From NCBI RefSeq assembly GCF_039544005.1, contig NZ_BAABKV010000001.1, forward strand, positions 6,572,001-6,636,000: a DNA stretch of 64,000 bases, written 5' to 3'. Below are positions 37,614 to 46,305 of this stretch, one piece after another (position 1 is the stretch's first letter; each line of letters starts with the position of its first letter). Under the pieces are notes generated by a model. That model was not told where the DNA came from. It did no database searches and saw only the letters and a program-made list of their open reading frames with translations. Source of the DNA: Kitasatospora paranensis. Its GTDB lineage: Bacteria; Actinomycetota; Actinomycetes; Streptomycetales; Streptomycetaceae. Made by a program: the position numbers and the translations under genes.

Positions 37614-38507
37614 ATGCCCCGTTCCACCCCCGCCCCGGCCGTCCACGACGACCTCGTCCTCGACCCCCGGGACGTGCAGTTCGACTGGTCCGCCCTGCCG
37701 CTGCACTGGATCCCCGACGAGCCGGTGGCCACCCACGTCATCAACGTGCTCCACCTGCTGCTGCCCGAGGGCGAGCGCTGGTTCGTCGAGGTCTTCAAAC
37801 AGGCCCTGCCGATGATCACCGACGACCGGCTCCGCGAGGAGGTGCTCGGCTTCATCGGCCAGGAGGCGATCCACGCCGAGGCCCACCAGGAGGTCCTCGA
37901 CCACCTGCTCGGCCAGGGGCTCGACCCCCGCCCGTACGTGCGCCAGGTCAGCTGGCTGTTCCGCCGCGTCCTCGGCGAACGGCCCGGCCTCACCGCCGCC
38001 CAGCGCCGGGAGAGCGTCATCGAACGCGTCGCCTTCGTCGCCGCGATCGAGCACTTCACCGCCTTCCTCGGCAACTGGGCGCTCAACTCGCCCGGCCTGG
38101 ACCGGGCCCAGGCCGACCCCACCATGCTCGACCTGCTGCGCTGGCACGGCGCCGAGGAGGTCGAGCACCGCAGCGTCGCCTTCGACCTGCTCGTCCACCT
38201 CGACCCGGGCTACCTGCGCCGGGTCCGCGGGATGCTCGTCTCCGGGCCGATGCTCGTCCACCTCTGGGTCCGCGGCGCCCGGTTCATGCTCGCCGCCGAT
38301 CCGGTGCTCGACGGGCGGATCAGGCCGACCTGGCGCGACGCCCACCTCAACGCCCGGCGCGGCCTGCTCCCCGACCTGCGGCTCCTCGCCCGGTCCGCCG
38401 TCCGCTACTTCAGGCCCGGCTACCACCCCACCCAGGAGGGTTCCTCCAGCCAGGCGCTCGGCTACCTGGCCACCTCCCCGGCGGCCCGCGCCGCCGCCGC
38501 CCGCTGA
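37614..38507 (+). CDS. Metal-dependent hydrolase family (PF10118) protein
   Basis: 297 residues, helical. E/H-rich motifs: FIGQEAIHAEAHQEVL, AIEHFTAFLGNW, and WHGAEEVEHRSVAFDLLVHL. The ExxH-type clusters resemble di-iron proteins; the Pfam name is metal-dependent hydrolase, but no reaction is established. ATG 37614 has AGGAGG at 37601-37606. First of a four-gene operon with an Fe-S oxidoreductase, which could supply electrons if this is a di-iron oxygenase; that is inference. Confidence 0.8.
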   Translation: MPRSTPAPAVHDDLVLDPRDVQFDWSALPLHWIPDEPVATHVINVLHLLLPEGERWFVEVFKQALPMITDDRLREEVLGFIGQEAIHAEAHQEVLDHLLGQGLDPRPYVRQVSWLFRRVLGERPGLTAAQRRESVIERVAFVAAIEHFTAFLGNWALNSPGLDRAQADPTMLDLLRWHGAEEVEHRSVAFDLLVHLDPGYLRRVRGMLVSGPMLVHLWVRGARFMLAADPVLDGRIRPTWRDAHLNARRGLLPDLRLLARSAVRYFRPGYHPTQEGSSSQALGYLATSPAARAAAAR

Positions 38508-38544
38508 CCTGCCGCCCGCCGACCTGCCGCCCGGAGCCGCACGG

Positions 38545-39629
38545 ATGGACCTCACCACCCCGCCCCCGACCTCTACGGACGCCCCCGGGCCGACCGCTTC
38601 ATGCGGGCCGTCACCGCCTTCGGCGACCGCTACACCCCCGCCCTCGTCCGGCCCGGCCTGCGCCGCAGCCCGCGGCGCCCGCTCCCGGCCGGCGCCCGGC
38701 CGCTGCGCCTGGTGGTGACGGCCCGGAACACCGTCGCCGAGGACGTCCTCGCGCTGGACCTCGCCGAACCCTCCGGCGGCCCGCTGCCCGGCTGGCAGCC
38801 CGGCGCCCGGCTGCAGCTCACCCTGCCCTCCGGCCGGGTCCGGCACTACTCGCTCTGCGGCGACCCGGCCGACCGGCACCGCTACCGGATCGCGGTGCGC
38901 CGGATCGCCGACGGCGGCGGCGGATCGGTGGAGATCCACGACGCCCTCGCCGTCGGGGACCGCCTGACGGCCCGCCGGCCGCGCAACGGCTTCGCCTTCT
39001 GCGCCGAGCCCGCGGTGCTGCTGCTGGCCGGGGGCATCGGCGTCACCCCGCTGCTGCCGATGGCGCGCGAGGCGCAGCGGCTCGGCCTCGACTGGCGGCT
39101 GGTGCACACCGGCCGGACGGCGGCCTCATTGCCGTTCACCGCGGAGCTGCGCGCGCTCGACCCCGCCCGCACCACCTTCCTGTACGACGACCGGGACGGC
39201 CGCCCGGACGCCGCCGACCTGCTCGCCCGGGCGCCGCGCGGCGCCGCCGTCTACTGCTGCGGCCCGGCCCCGATGATCGCCGCCGTGCAGCGGGCCCTGG
39301 ACGCCTCGCCGGCCCGCGCCCTGCACCTCGAACGGTTCGGCGCCGCCCCGATCGCCGACGGCAGGCCCTTCACCCTGCGGCTGGGCGCCGACGGGCCCGA
39401 CCTCGCCGTCCCCGCCGACCGCTCGGCGCTGGACGTCGCCCGCCAGGAGCGGCCCGATCTCGCCTACTCCTGCACCCAGGGCTTCTGCGGAACCTGCCGG
39501 GTACGGGTGCTCGCCGGGCGGCCGGAACACCGCGACCGCCGGCTCACCGACGAGGAGCGCGCCGCCGGCGCCCTGCTGCCCTGCGTCTCCCGAGCGGCCG
39601 AGGGCGAGACCCTCGTCCTCGACCTGTGA
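38545..39629 (+). CDS. Ferredoxin-type oxidoreductase, FMN/FAD-NAD-2Fe2S (apparent frameshift)
   Basis: About 361 residues when repaired. Order: flavin-binding barrel (RVRHYSLCGDP), NAD(P) domain (LLLAGGIGVTPLLPM, VYCCGPAPMIAAV) and C-terminal plant-type ferredoxin with CTQGFCGTC plus a distal Cys (LLPCVSRA). Layout matches phthalate dioxygenase reductase-like proteins. ATG 38545 with GGAG upstream begins MDLTTPPPDLYGRPRADRF once a sixth C is added to the run at 38563-38567. As written only ATG 38601 opens the frame. It is likely the electron donor for the PF10118 protein. Confidence 0.88.
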
Positions 39630-39639
39630 GGAGCGCCCG

Positions 39640-40488
39640 ATGACCTTCGGCTACGACGACCGCGACCTGGCCCGGTTCCGGGAGACCCAGCAACTGGCCT
39701 ACCACTGCGCCGAGCAGGTCGCCGCCTGGATCGAACCCGGCGTCACCGAGCGCCAGGCCACCGCCCGGCTGCGGCAGTGCCTCGTCCGGGCCGGCGTGCA
39801 GGACTTCTTCCACGTCCCGTTCGCCTGGTTCGGCGACCGCACCGCCTTCCGGCACTTCCACACCCCGCTGCAGTTCTTCGCGGGCGACCGCCGCCTGGCC
39901 GAGGGCATGCCGTACGTGCTGGACTGCGCGCCGATCGTGGACGGCTACACCGCCGACATCGGCTACGGCGGCAAGGTCGGGGAGAACCCGGTCTGGGACC
40001 TCCTCGCCCGCGACCTCCGGGTCTACCGCGCGCTCATCCTGGCCGAGGTCCGCGCCCGCCGCCCGCTCGACGAGGTCTATGCCGCGGTGGACGCCCAGAT
40101 CGCCGCGCACGGCTACGACAACCGCCACCGGGTCTACCCCGGCCGGGTGATCGGTCACCAGGTCACCCGGACGGTGGCCCGCGGCCCGGCCGGTGTCAGC
40201 GTGTTCGGATTCGGGGTGCGTACACTCCAGACGCTCGGCCGCGAGCTGATCGGCGAGCGGCTGCACGGCCGCTCCCCGCTCTGGGCCGACGGGCGCAGCT
40301 CCCGGCACGCCCCGACGCCCGGCCTGTGGGCGGTGGAGCCGCACATCGGCTTCCGCGACGTCGGCATCAAGTTCGAGGAACTGCTGGTCGTCACCGACGA
40401 CGACGCGTACTGGCTCGACGACGACCTGCCGCACGTGCGGCGCTGGACGTCCCAGGAGAGCACCGCAGGCCAGAAGGGGGCCGCATGA
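39640..40488 (+). CDS. M24-family metallopeptidase
   Basis: 282 residues, pita-bread fold as in aminopeptidase P and creatinase. Likely metal ligands: Asp in LDCAPIVDGYTADIGYGG (two Asp), His in GRVIGHQV, Glu in LWAVEPHIG and Glu in KFEELLVV. The ligand set looks complete, so it may be active as a Xaa-Pro peptidase or related hydrolase. Start ATG 39640, ten bases after the oxidoreductase, with GAGGAGCG upstream. Its stop overlaps the EphD-like start (ATGA at 40485). Confidence 0.8.
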   Translation: MTFGYDDRDLARFRETQQLAYHCAEQVAAWIEPGVTERQATARLRQCLVRAGVQDFFHVPFAWFGDRTAFRHFHTPLQFFAGDRRLAEGMPYVLDCAPIVDGYTADIGYGGKVGENPVWDLLARDLRVYRALILAEVRARRPLDEVYAAVDAQIAAHGYDNRHRVYPGRVIGHQVTRTVARGPAGVSVFGFGVRTLQTLGRELIGERLHGRSPLWADGRSSRHAPTPGLWAVEPHIGFRDVGIKFEELLVVTDDDAYWLDDDLPHVRRWTSQESTAGQKGAA

Positions 40489-42201
40489 CCATCCGCCGCC
40501 GCACCGTCCACTCCGGCGGGGTGCCGCTCGCCGTGTACGAGCAGGGCGACCCGGCCCGGCCGACCGTCCTGCTGGTGCACGGCTACCCGGACACCCACGC
40601 GGTCTGGGACGACGTCGCCGCCGACCTCGCCGCCGACCACCACGTGGTGCGCTACGACGTGCGCGGGGCCGGCGCCTCGGGCGCCCCGGCCGGCCGGGAC
40701 GGCTACCGGCTGGCCCGGCTCGCCGCCGACCTGGCCGCCGTCGCCGACACGGTCAGCCCCGAGCGGCCGGTGCACGTCGTCGCCCACGACTGGGGTTCCA
40801 TCCAGTCCTGGGAGGCCGTCACCGAGCCCGGTGCGCACCACCGGATCGCGTCCTACACCTCGCTGTCCGGGCCCTCACTCGACCACATCGCGCACTGGAC
40901 GCGGCACCGGATGCGCCGCCCCACCCCGCGCCACCTGCGCCAGCTCGCCGTGCAGGGCGTGCACTCCTGGTACATCACCGCCTTCCACCTGCCGTTCCTG
41001 GCCCCGGCCGTCTGGCGGTTCGGGCTGGCCCGGGCCTGGCCGCGGGTGCTGCGCGACCTGGAGCACGTCACCGCGCGGCCGGGCCACCCGCAGCCGACGC
41101 TGGCCCGGGACGCCGTCCGGGGCATCGAGCTCTACCGGGCCAACTTCCGCCCGGTGCTGCGCAGTCCGCGCGAGCGGTCGACCGAGGTGCCCGTCCAGCT
41201 GGTCACCCTGGAACGCGACCGCTACGTCTCCACCTTCCTCTCCGAGGGGCTGGAGCGCTGGGTGCCGCACCTGACCCGCCGCACCCTGGACGCCGGCCAC
41301 TGGTCGGCCCTGCTGGAGAGGGGATCCACCGTGGCCGGTCTCGTCCGCGAGCACGTCGCCCGGGTCGCCGCCGGGCAGACCCAGGGCCCGCCGCCCGAGG
41401 GCCGCCTGGTCGTGGTGACCGGCGCGGGCAGCGGCATCGGCCGGGCGACCGCGATCGCCTTCGCCGCCCAGGGCGACCGGGTGGTGGTCTGCGACCTCGA
41501 CCTGCCCGCCGCCGAGCGCACCGCCGAACTCTGCGCGGCACTCACCCCGGCGCGGCCGCACACCGGGTGGACGTCTCCGACGGCGCCGCGGTGGACGCCT
41601 TCGCCGAGCTGGTCGCCGCCGAGCACGGCGTCCCCGACGTGGTGGTCAACAACGCCGGGATCGGGCACGCGGGGACATTCCTGCAGACCACCGAGAAGGA
41701 GTGGCAGCGCGTCCTCGACGTCAACCTGTGGGGGTCATCCACGGCTGCCGGGCGTTCGGCGCGCTGATGGTGGGCCGCGGCGAAGGCGGACACATCGTCA
41801 ACCTGGCCTCGGCCGCCGCCTACCTGCCCGCCAAGTCGCTCGCGGCGTACGCCACCAGCAAGGCCGCCGTGCTGATGCTCTCCGACTGCCTGCGCGCCGA
41901 ACTGGCCGACCACCGGATCGCGGTCACCGCGGTCTGCCCCGGCATCGTCAACACCAACATCACCCGCACCACCACGTTCTCCGGCGTCGACGCGGACGCC
42001 CAGGCGGCCAAGCAGGCCAAGGCCTCCAAGGCGTACGCCCGACGCGGCTTCCCGCCGGAGAAGGTGGCCGAGGAGATCGTCCGGGCCGTCCGCACCGGCC
42101 GCCCGTTCGTCCCGGTCACCGTCGAGGCCAAGGCGGCGCACTGGCTGGGCCGGATCAGCCCCCGCCTGCTGCGCCGGGCGGCCCGGCTGGACGTCGGCTG
42201 A
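40485..42201 (+). CDS. EphD-like alpha/beta-hydrolase-SDR fusion (two apparent frameshifts)
   Basis: About 572 residues when repaired. Residues 1-~295: epoxide-hydrolase-like domain with VLLVHGYPDTHAVWDD, nucleophile region VVAHDWGSIQSW and a C-terminal LDAGHWSALLE His. Residues ~300-570: SDR with VVVTGAGSGIGRATA, VVVNNAGIGH and YATSKAAV (catalytic Tyr/Lys). This fusion is known from mycobacterial EphD. The SDR half breaks twice: run of four C at 41545-41548 and run of five G at 41730-41734. One added base at each restores LTPGAAAHRVDVSD and NLWGVIHGCRAFG. The last gene of the operon. Confidence 0.85.
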
Positions 42202-42214
42202 CGCCTTCCGGCCG

Positions 42215-42250
42215 TCGTGATATCGACTAGGATGGAATCCGATATCACGA
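42215..42250 (+). promoter_or_regulatory. vapBC operator
   Basis: Perfect 11-bp inverted repeat TCGTGATATCG (42215-42225) / CGATATCACGA (42240-42250). A -10-like TAGGAT (42228-42233) lies between the arms. Autoregulation by the VapB-VapC complex is the usual mechanism. Confidence 0.75.
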
Positions 42251-42267
42251 TGGACCGGGAGGTCGGG

Positions 42268-42483
42268 ATGACGCGGACGGTGATAGACGTCGACGACGAG
42301 CTGCTCGCCGAGGCCGCCGAGATCTTCGGCACGGCCACCAAGGTGGCCACGGTGAACGCGGCGCTCGCCGACGCGATCAAGCGGCGGAAGCGGGAGTCCT
42401 TCCTGAACTGGCTCGCCGACGGAGGTCTGCCCGACCTCACAGGGCCGGTGGGCGGCGGCGGGGCGGAACACCGGGCGGCATGA
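42268..42483 (+). CDS. vapB: VapB-type antitoxin
   Basis: 71 residues from ATG 42268 (GGGAGG upstream); ATG 42250 would add six. MTRTVIDVDDELLAEAAEIFGTATKVATVNAALADAIKRR is the ribbon-helix-helix (VapB/DUF2191) DNA-binding domain. The tail (ESFLNWLADGGLPDL) is the toxin-binding part. Stop overlaps the toxin start as ATGA. Confidence 0.9.
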   Translation: MTRTVIDVDDELLAEAAEIFGTATKVATVNAALADAIKRRKRESFLNWLADGGLPDLTGPVGGGGAEHRAA

Positions 42484-42896
42484 GCGAGCGCTACCTGATC
42501 GACAAGTCGGCGTTGGCGCGCTACCCCAAGGCCGCCGTCCGGGCTGTCGTCGAGCCGCTCCACAATGCCGGTCTGCTGGCCGTCTGCGCGGCCGTCGAGA
42601 TGGAGGTGCTGCACAGTGCACGCTCGAAGGCGGACGCCGAGCGGATCCGGCACGGCATGCGCGGCTTCGACCTGCTCCCCATGCCCGACGAGGTCTGGGA
42701 CCGTGCGCTGGACGTCCAGCTCTTGCTGGTCGGCGCCGGCACCTGGCGGGCCCTGTCGATGGCGGACCTGGTGATCGCCGCGACCGCCGAGCGGTACGGG
42801 GCCACCGTGCTCCACTACGACGGCGACTTCGACATGATCGCGGCCGTCACGGGCCAGTCGGTGCGCTGGGTGGTTCCGGCCGGTTCGGCCGACTGA
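42480..42896 (+). CDS. vapC: VapC-type PIN-domain toxin
   Basis: 138 residues. PIN ribonuclease: first acidic residue in YLIDKSALARY, Glu in AAVEMEVLHSA, Asp in LSMADLVIAATAERYGATVLHYDGDFDMIA. All four expected acidic Mg ligands appear present, so it is probably active. Such toxins cleave tRNA or rRNA and are neutralised by VapB. The pair sits between the EphD operon and the xdhC region. Confidence 0.92.
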   Translation: MSERYLIDKSALARYPKAAVRAVVEPLHNAGLLAVCAAVEMEVLHSARSKADAERIRHGMRGFDLLPMPDEVWDRALDVQLLLVGAGTWRALSMADLVIAATAERYGATVLHYDGDFDMIAAVTGQSVRWVVPAGSAD

Positions 42897-42899
42897 GCG

Positions 42900-43199
42900 T
42901 CAGCCCGCGCCCGGGATGCGGGCGATGCCCGCGCGCAGGTCGTCGGCGTTCATGCAGGGGACGACCTCGACGTCGGCGCCCATCCGCAGCCAGAGCGGCT
43001 CGACCACGGCGACCAGGGACGGCTCGTCCGTCACGTCGACGACCAGGGTGAAGCCGCGGCGGCCGTGCAGCGGGTAGAAGTACGCCGCCTCCGGCTTCAG
43101 CAGCGCCATCACCTCGTCCATGGCGGCGGCCATGCCGCCCTCGGCGATGAGCTTGTTGGAGATCTCGGTGTCGATCGATGCCTGGATCAGCATGCGCAT
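42900..43199 (-). CDS. Conserved small actinobacterial protein of unknown function
   Basis: 99 residues, MRMLIQASIDTEISNKLIAEGG...LKPEAAYFYPLHGRRGFTLVVDVTDEPSLVAVVEPLWLRMGADVEVVPCMNADDL. I recognise this as a small alpha/beta family common in actinomycetes, with a ferredoxin-like fold similar to muconolactone isomerase. No active site can be pointed out. ATG 43199 or 43193. Convergent with vapC, with only three bases between. Confidence 0.55.
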   Translation of the reverse strand: MRMLIQASIDTEISNKLIAEGGMAAAMDEVMALLKPEAAYFYPLHGRRGFTLVVDVTDEPSLVAVVEPLWLRMGADVEVVPCMNADDLRAGIARIPGAG

Positions 43200-43310
43200 G
43201 GCGGGGGCCTTCCGTGCGGAACGACGACCGGCCGTCCGCTCGGACCGCACCGGGTGGCGGTCAGTCCCTCTCTCCAGCGTCCCGCCGTCCGCGACCGTGC
43301 GCACGTTGGA

Positions 43311-44489
43311 TCACGCGGCGTGCGACCGCGCCTTCTCGGGCTCGGCCGCCCGGGCCAGGTCGTGGTGGATCGGTCCCTGACCGGCCGACAGCGGCAGGCA
43401 GGAGCCGCCGCGGCGGTGGGCGACGATCTCGGCGGCGACCGACACGGCGGTCTCCTCCGGTGTGCGGGCGCCGAGGTCCAGGCCGATCGGGGAGCGCAGC
43501 CGGCCGATCTCGGCGTCGCTCAGCCCGATCTCGCGCAGCCGGGCGTTGCGGTCCCGGTGGGTGCGGCGCGAGCCCATCGCGCCGACGTAGCCGACCGGCA
43601 GCCGCAGCGCCCGCTCCAGCAGCGGGATGTCGAACTTGGCGTCGTGGGTGAGCACGCAGAGCACGGTGCGGCCGTCGATGCGGTCCAGCTGGGAGTCGAG
43701 GTAGCGGTGCGGCCAGTCGACGACCACCTCGTCGGCGTCGGGGAAGCGCCGGCGGGTGGCGAAGACCGGGCGGGCGTCGCAGACCGTGACGTGGTAGCCG
43801 AGGAAGCGGCCGATCCGGACGACGGCCGCGGCGAAGTCGATGGCGCCGAAGACGATCATGCGCGGGGCGGGCACGTAGCACTCGACGAAGAAGGTGGCGG
43901 TGCCCTGCCCGGCCTCGTCGCAGGGGCGGCCGTCGAGGCCGAGCACGAGCTGCCCCGTCCGGCCGGCGTCCAGCATGGCGCGGGCCTCGGCGACCGCCGC
44001 GCGTTCCAGCGCGGCCGTGGTGGTCGGTGCGGGGGAGAGCGAGCCGTGGTGGGCGTCGGCGGTGACGGCGACCGCCGCGCCGAGCAGGCCGGCCGGGCCG
44101 GCGATGACCCGCGCCAGTGCGACCGGGGTGCCGGAGGCGATGTAGGCGACGCCGGCGTCGATCGCCGCGTCCGCGCCGGGCACGACCGGCTGGACGAAGA
44201 CGTCCAGGACGCCGCCGCAGGTCAGCCCCACCGCGAAGGCGTCCTCGTCGCTGTAGCCGAAGCGTTCCAGGACGGCCCGGCCGGAGGCGATCGCGTCCTG
44301 GCAGAGCTCGTACACGGCGCTCTCGACGCAGCCGCCGGACACCGAGCCGATCGCCTCGCCGTCGGCGTCGACGGCGAGCGCCGCACCCGGGTCGCGCGGG
44401 GCGCTGCCCGAGACGCCGACCACCGTGGCCACGGCGAAGGAGCGGCCGGACGCGTGCCAGGCCTGCAGCTGCGCGGCGATGTCCTGCAT
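43311..44489 (-). CDS. xdhC: XdhC-type molybdenum cofactor insertion protein
   Basis: 392 residues. N-terminal XdhC/CoxI domain (SGSAPRDPGAALAVDADGEAIGSVSGGCVE) and C-terminal Rossmann domain (MIVFGAIDFAAAVVRIGRFLG, GYVGAMGSRRT). XdhC binds Moco, promotes its sulfuration and hands it to xanthine dehydrogenase. The GSVSGGCVE motif is intact. Downstream of and on the same strand as the permease (86 bp) and the xdh genes. ATG 44489 follows GGAGCC. Confidence 0.93.
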   Translation of the reverse strand: MQDIAAQLQAWHASGRSFAVATVVGVSGSAPRDPGAALAVDADGEAIGSVSGGCVESAVYELCQDAIASGRAVLERFGYSDEDAFAVGLTCGGVLDVFVQPVVPGADAAIDAGVAYIASGTPVALARVIAGPAGLLGAAVAVTADAHHGSLSPAPTTTAALERAAVAEARAMLDAGRTGQLVLGLDGRPCDEAGQGTATFFVECYVPAPRMIVFGAIDFAAAVVRIGRFLGYHVTVCDARPVFATRRRFPDADEVVVDWPHRYLDSQLDRIDGRTVLCVLTHDAKFDIPLLERALRLPVGYVGAMGSRRTHRDRNARLREIGLSDAEIGRLRSPIGLDLGARTPEETAVSVAAEIVAHRRGGSCLPLSAGQGPIHHDLARAAEPEKARSHAA

Positions 44490-44574
44490 GGAGGGCTCCT
44501 TACCAGGAAGGGTACGCGGGGGACGGCGGGGGCCGCCGTACGGGAGCGGGTGCTCCCGTACGGCGGCCCGGGGC

Positions 44575-46053
44575 TCAGTGCACGCCGAGCCACGCCTTGA
44601 TCGGGCTGAGGGCGAAGTAGACGACGAAGACGCCGGTCAGGATCCACATCAGCGGGCCGGGCTCGCGCCACTTGCCGGCGCCGGCCTTGATGACGGTGTA
44701 CGAGATGACGCCCGCGGCGACACCGGCGGTGATGCTGTAGGTGAACGGCATCAGGACGCAGGTGAGGAAGGCCGGGATGGCCACCTCGCGGTCGGACCAG
44801 TCAATGTGCCGGGCCTGGCTCATCATCATCGAGCCGATCACCACCAGGGCGGCGGCCGCGACCTGGACGGGGACGACGGCCGCGACCGGGGAGAAGAAGA
44901 GCATCAGGGCGAAGACGCCGCCGGTGACGGTGGAGGCGAGGCCGGTGCGGGCGCCGTCGCCGACGCCGGTGGCGGACTCCACGAACACGGTCTGGCCGGA
45001 TGCTCCGGCGACGCCGCCGATGGCGCCGCCGGCGCCGTCGATCAGCAGGGCCTTGGACAGGCCGGGCATCCGGCCCTGCTTGTCGGCGAGACCCGCCTCG
45101 GTGCCGACGCCGATGATGGTGGCCATCGCGTCGAAGAAGCCGGCGAGGACGAGCGTGAAGACCGCGACCGAGGCGCTGATCGCGCCGAGTCCGTGGCTGC
45201 CGAAGGCGCCGAAGAGGTCGACGTCGCCGAACAGGCCGAAGTCGGGGGCGGAGACCGGGCTGCCGGGCCAGACCGGCGCGGCGCCGCCCCAGTCCTTGGA
45301 GGTCAGACCGGCGACCTGGTTGACGATCATCGCGACCACGGTGCCGCCGGCGATGCCGATCAGGATCGCGCCGCGGACGTTTCGGGCCAGCAGGACGAAG
45401 ATCGTCAGCAGGGTGAGGCAGAAGATCAGGACGGGCCAGCCGGACAGTTCGCCGAACGGGCCGAGGGACAGCGGGGTGGGGCCGCCGGTGTGCACGAAGC
45501 CGGCCTTGTAGAGGCCGATGATGGAGACGAACAGGCCGATGCCGATGGTGATCGCGTGCTTGAGCGGCAGGGGGATGCCGTTCATGATCTTCTCGCGGAG
45601 GCCGGAGAGGACCAGCAGCACGATCAGCAGGCCGTAGATCACGCAGAGCCCGAACGCCTGCGGCCAGGTGGTGTGCGGCACCACCAGGGCGGAGATCGCC
45701 CCGGAGACCGAGAGGCCCGCGGCGACCGCCAGCGGCACGTTGCCGATCACGCCCATGAGGATCGTGGTGACCGCGGCGGCGAGTGCGGTCGCGGTGGTGA
45801 GCTGGGCGTGGTCCAGCTTCAGCCCGTTGACGTCGGCCCCGCTCAGGATGATCGGGTTGAGCAGGACGATGTAGGCCATCGCCATGAACGTGGTCAGGCC
45901 GCCGCGCAGCTCGTTGCCGAGGGTGGAGCCCCGGGCCGAGATCTTGAAGTACGCGTCCAGCAGATTGGTGGGGGCGGCCGCCGGCGGCGTGAGGGCGTCG
46001 TCGGTGGCAGGTCTGTCTTCAGTGGTGCCGGGCTCCGTGGGGATCCTGGTCAT
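44575..46053 (-). CDS. AzgA-type NCS2 purine permease
   Basis: 492 residues, 12-14 membrane helices. LRGGLTTFMAMAYIVLLNPIIL near the N-terminus, GLSVSGAISALVV, and the AzgA-branch signatures LAGFFDAMATIIGVGTEAGL and GASGQTVFVESATGVGDGARTGLAS. These transport guanine/hypoxanthine (adenine) with protons. ATG 46053 follows GGGAG; the upstream TTG is not needed. Between xdh and xdhC on the same strand, supplying hypoxanthine for xanthine dehydrogenase. Confidence 0.93.
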   Translation of the reverse strand: MTRIPTEPGTTEDRPATDDALTPPAAAPTNLLDAYFKISARGSTLGNELRGGLTTFMAMAYIVLLNPIILSGADVNGLKLDHAQLTTATALAAAVTTILMGVIGNVPLAVAAGLSVSGAISALVVPHTTWPQAFGLCVIYGLLIVLLVLSGLREKIMNGIPLPLKHAITIGIGLFVSIIGLYKAGFVHTGGPTPLSLGPFGELSGWPVLIFCLTLLTIFVLLARNVRGAILIGIAGGTVVAMIVNQVAGLTSKDWGGAAPVWPGSPVSAPDFGLFGDVDLFGAFGSHGLGAISASVAVFTLVLAGFFDAMATIIGVGTEAGLADKQGRMPGLSKALLIDGAGGAIGGVAGASGQTVFVESATGVGDGARTGLASTVTGGVFALMLFFSPVAAVVPVQVAAAALVVIGSMMMSQARHIDWSDREVAIPAFLTCVLMPFTYSITAGVAAGVISYTVIKAGAGKWREPGPLMWILTGVFVVYFALSPIKAWLGVH

Positions 46054-46150
46054 GTCCACTCCCAAGGTTCAAAGGGGTTTGGGGTGGGCGAGCCGACCTG
46101 ACTGCCAGACGGGAGTGAGGCACAGGGGGACTGTTCGACTCACGGGTGCA

Positions 46151-46176
46151 CCCTCCGGCCGGAAGCCGGAGGAGGG
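46151..46176. terminator. Hairpin between xdhA and purine permease
   Basis: CCCTCCGGC / GCCGGAGGAGGG, a 7-bp G/C stem with extension and 5-nt loop. It may end the xdh transcript or act in the leader of the permease 100 bp further on. I see no purine riboswitch signature here. Confidence 0.5.
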
Positions 46177-46305
46177 TGGTGTGTGCCGCTGCAGAACCCC
46201 GGCGTGGGAGAGGCAGCGGGTGGTGCACGACGGTCCTTCGTGGGGAGCGTCCCCGGGGCGGCGGGGAAGACGTGTCACCGCCCCGGGGAGGTCTGACGGG
46301 TTCGG

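Noticed and set aside
46054..46305. Purine riboswitch upstream of the AzgA-type permease
   Set aside because: Only one G/C hairpin is visible; the conserved purine-aptamer core and paired loops are not recognisable.
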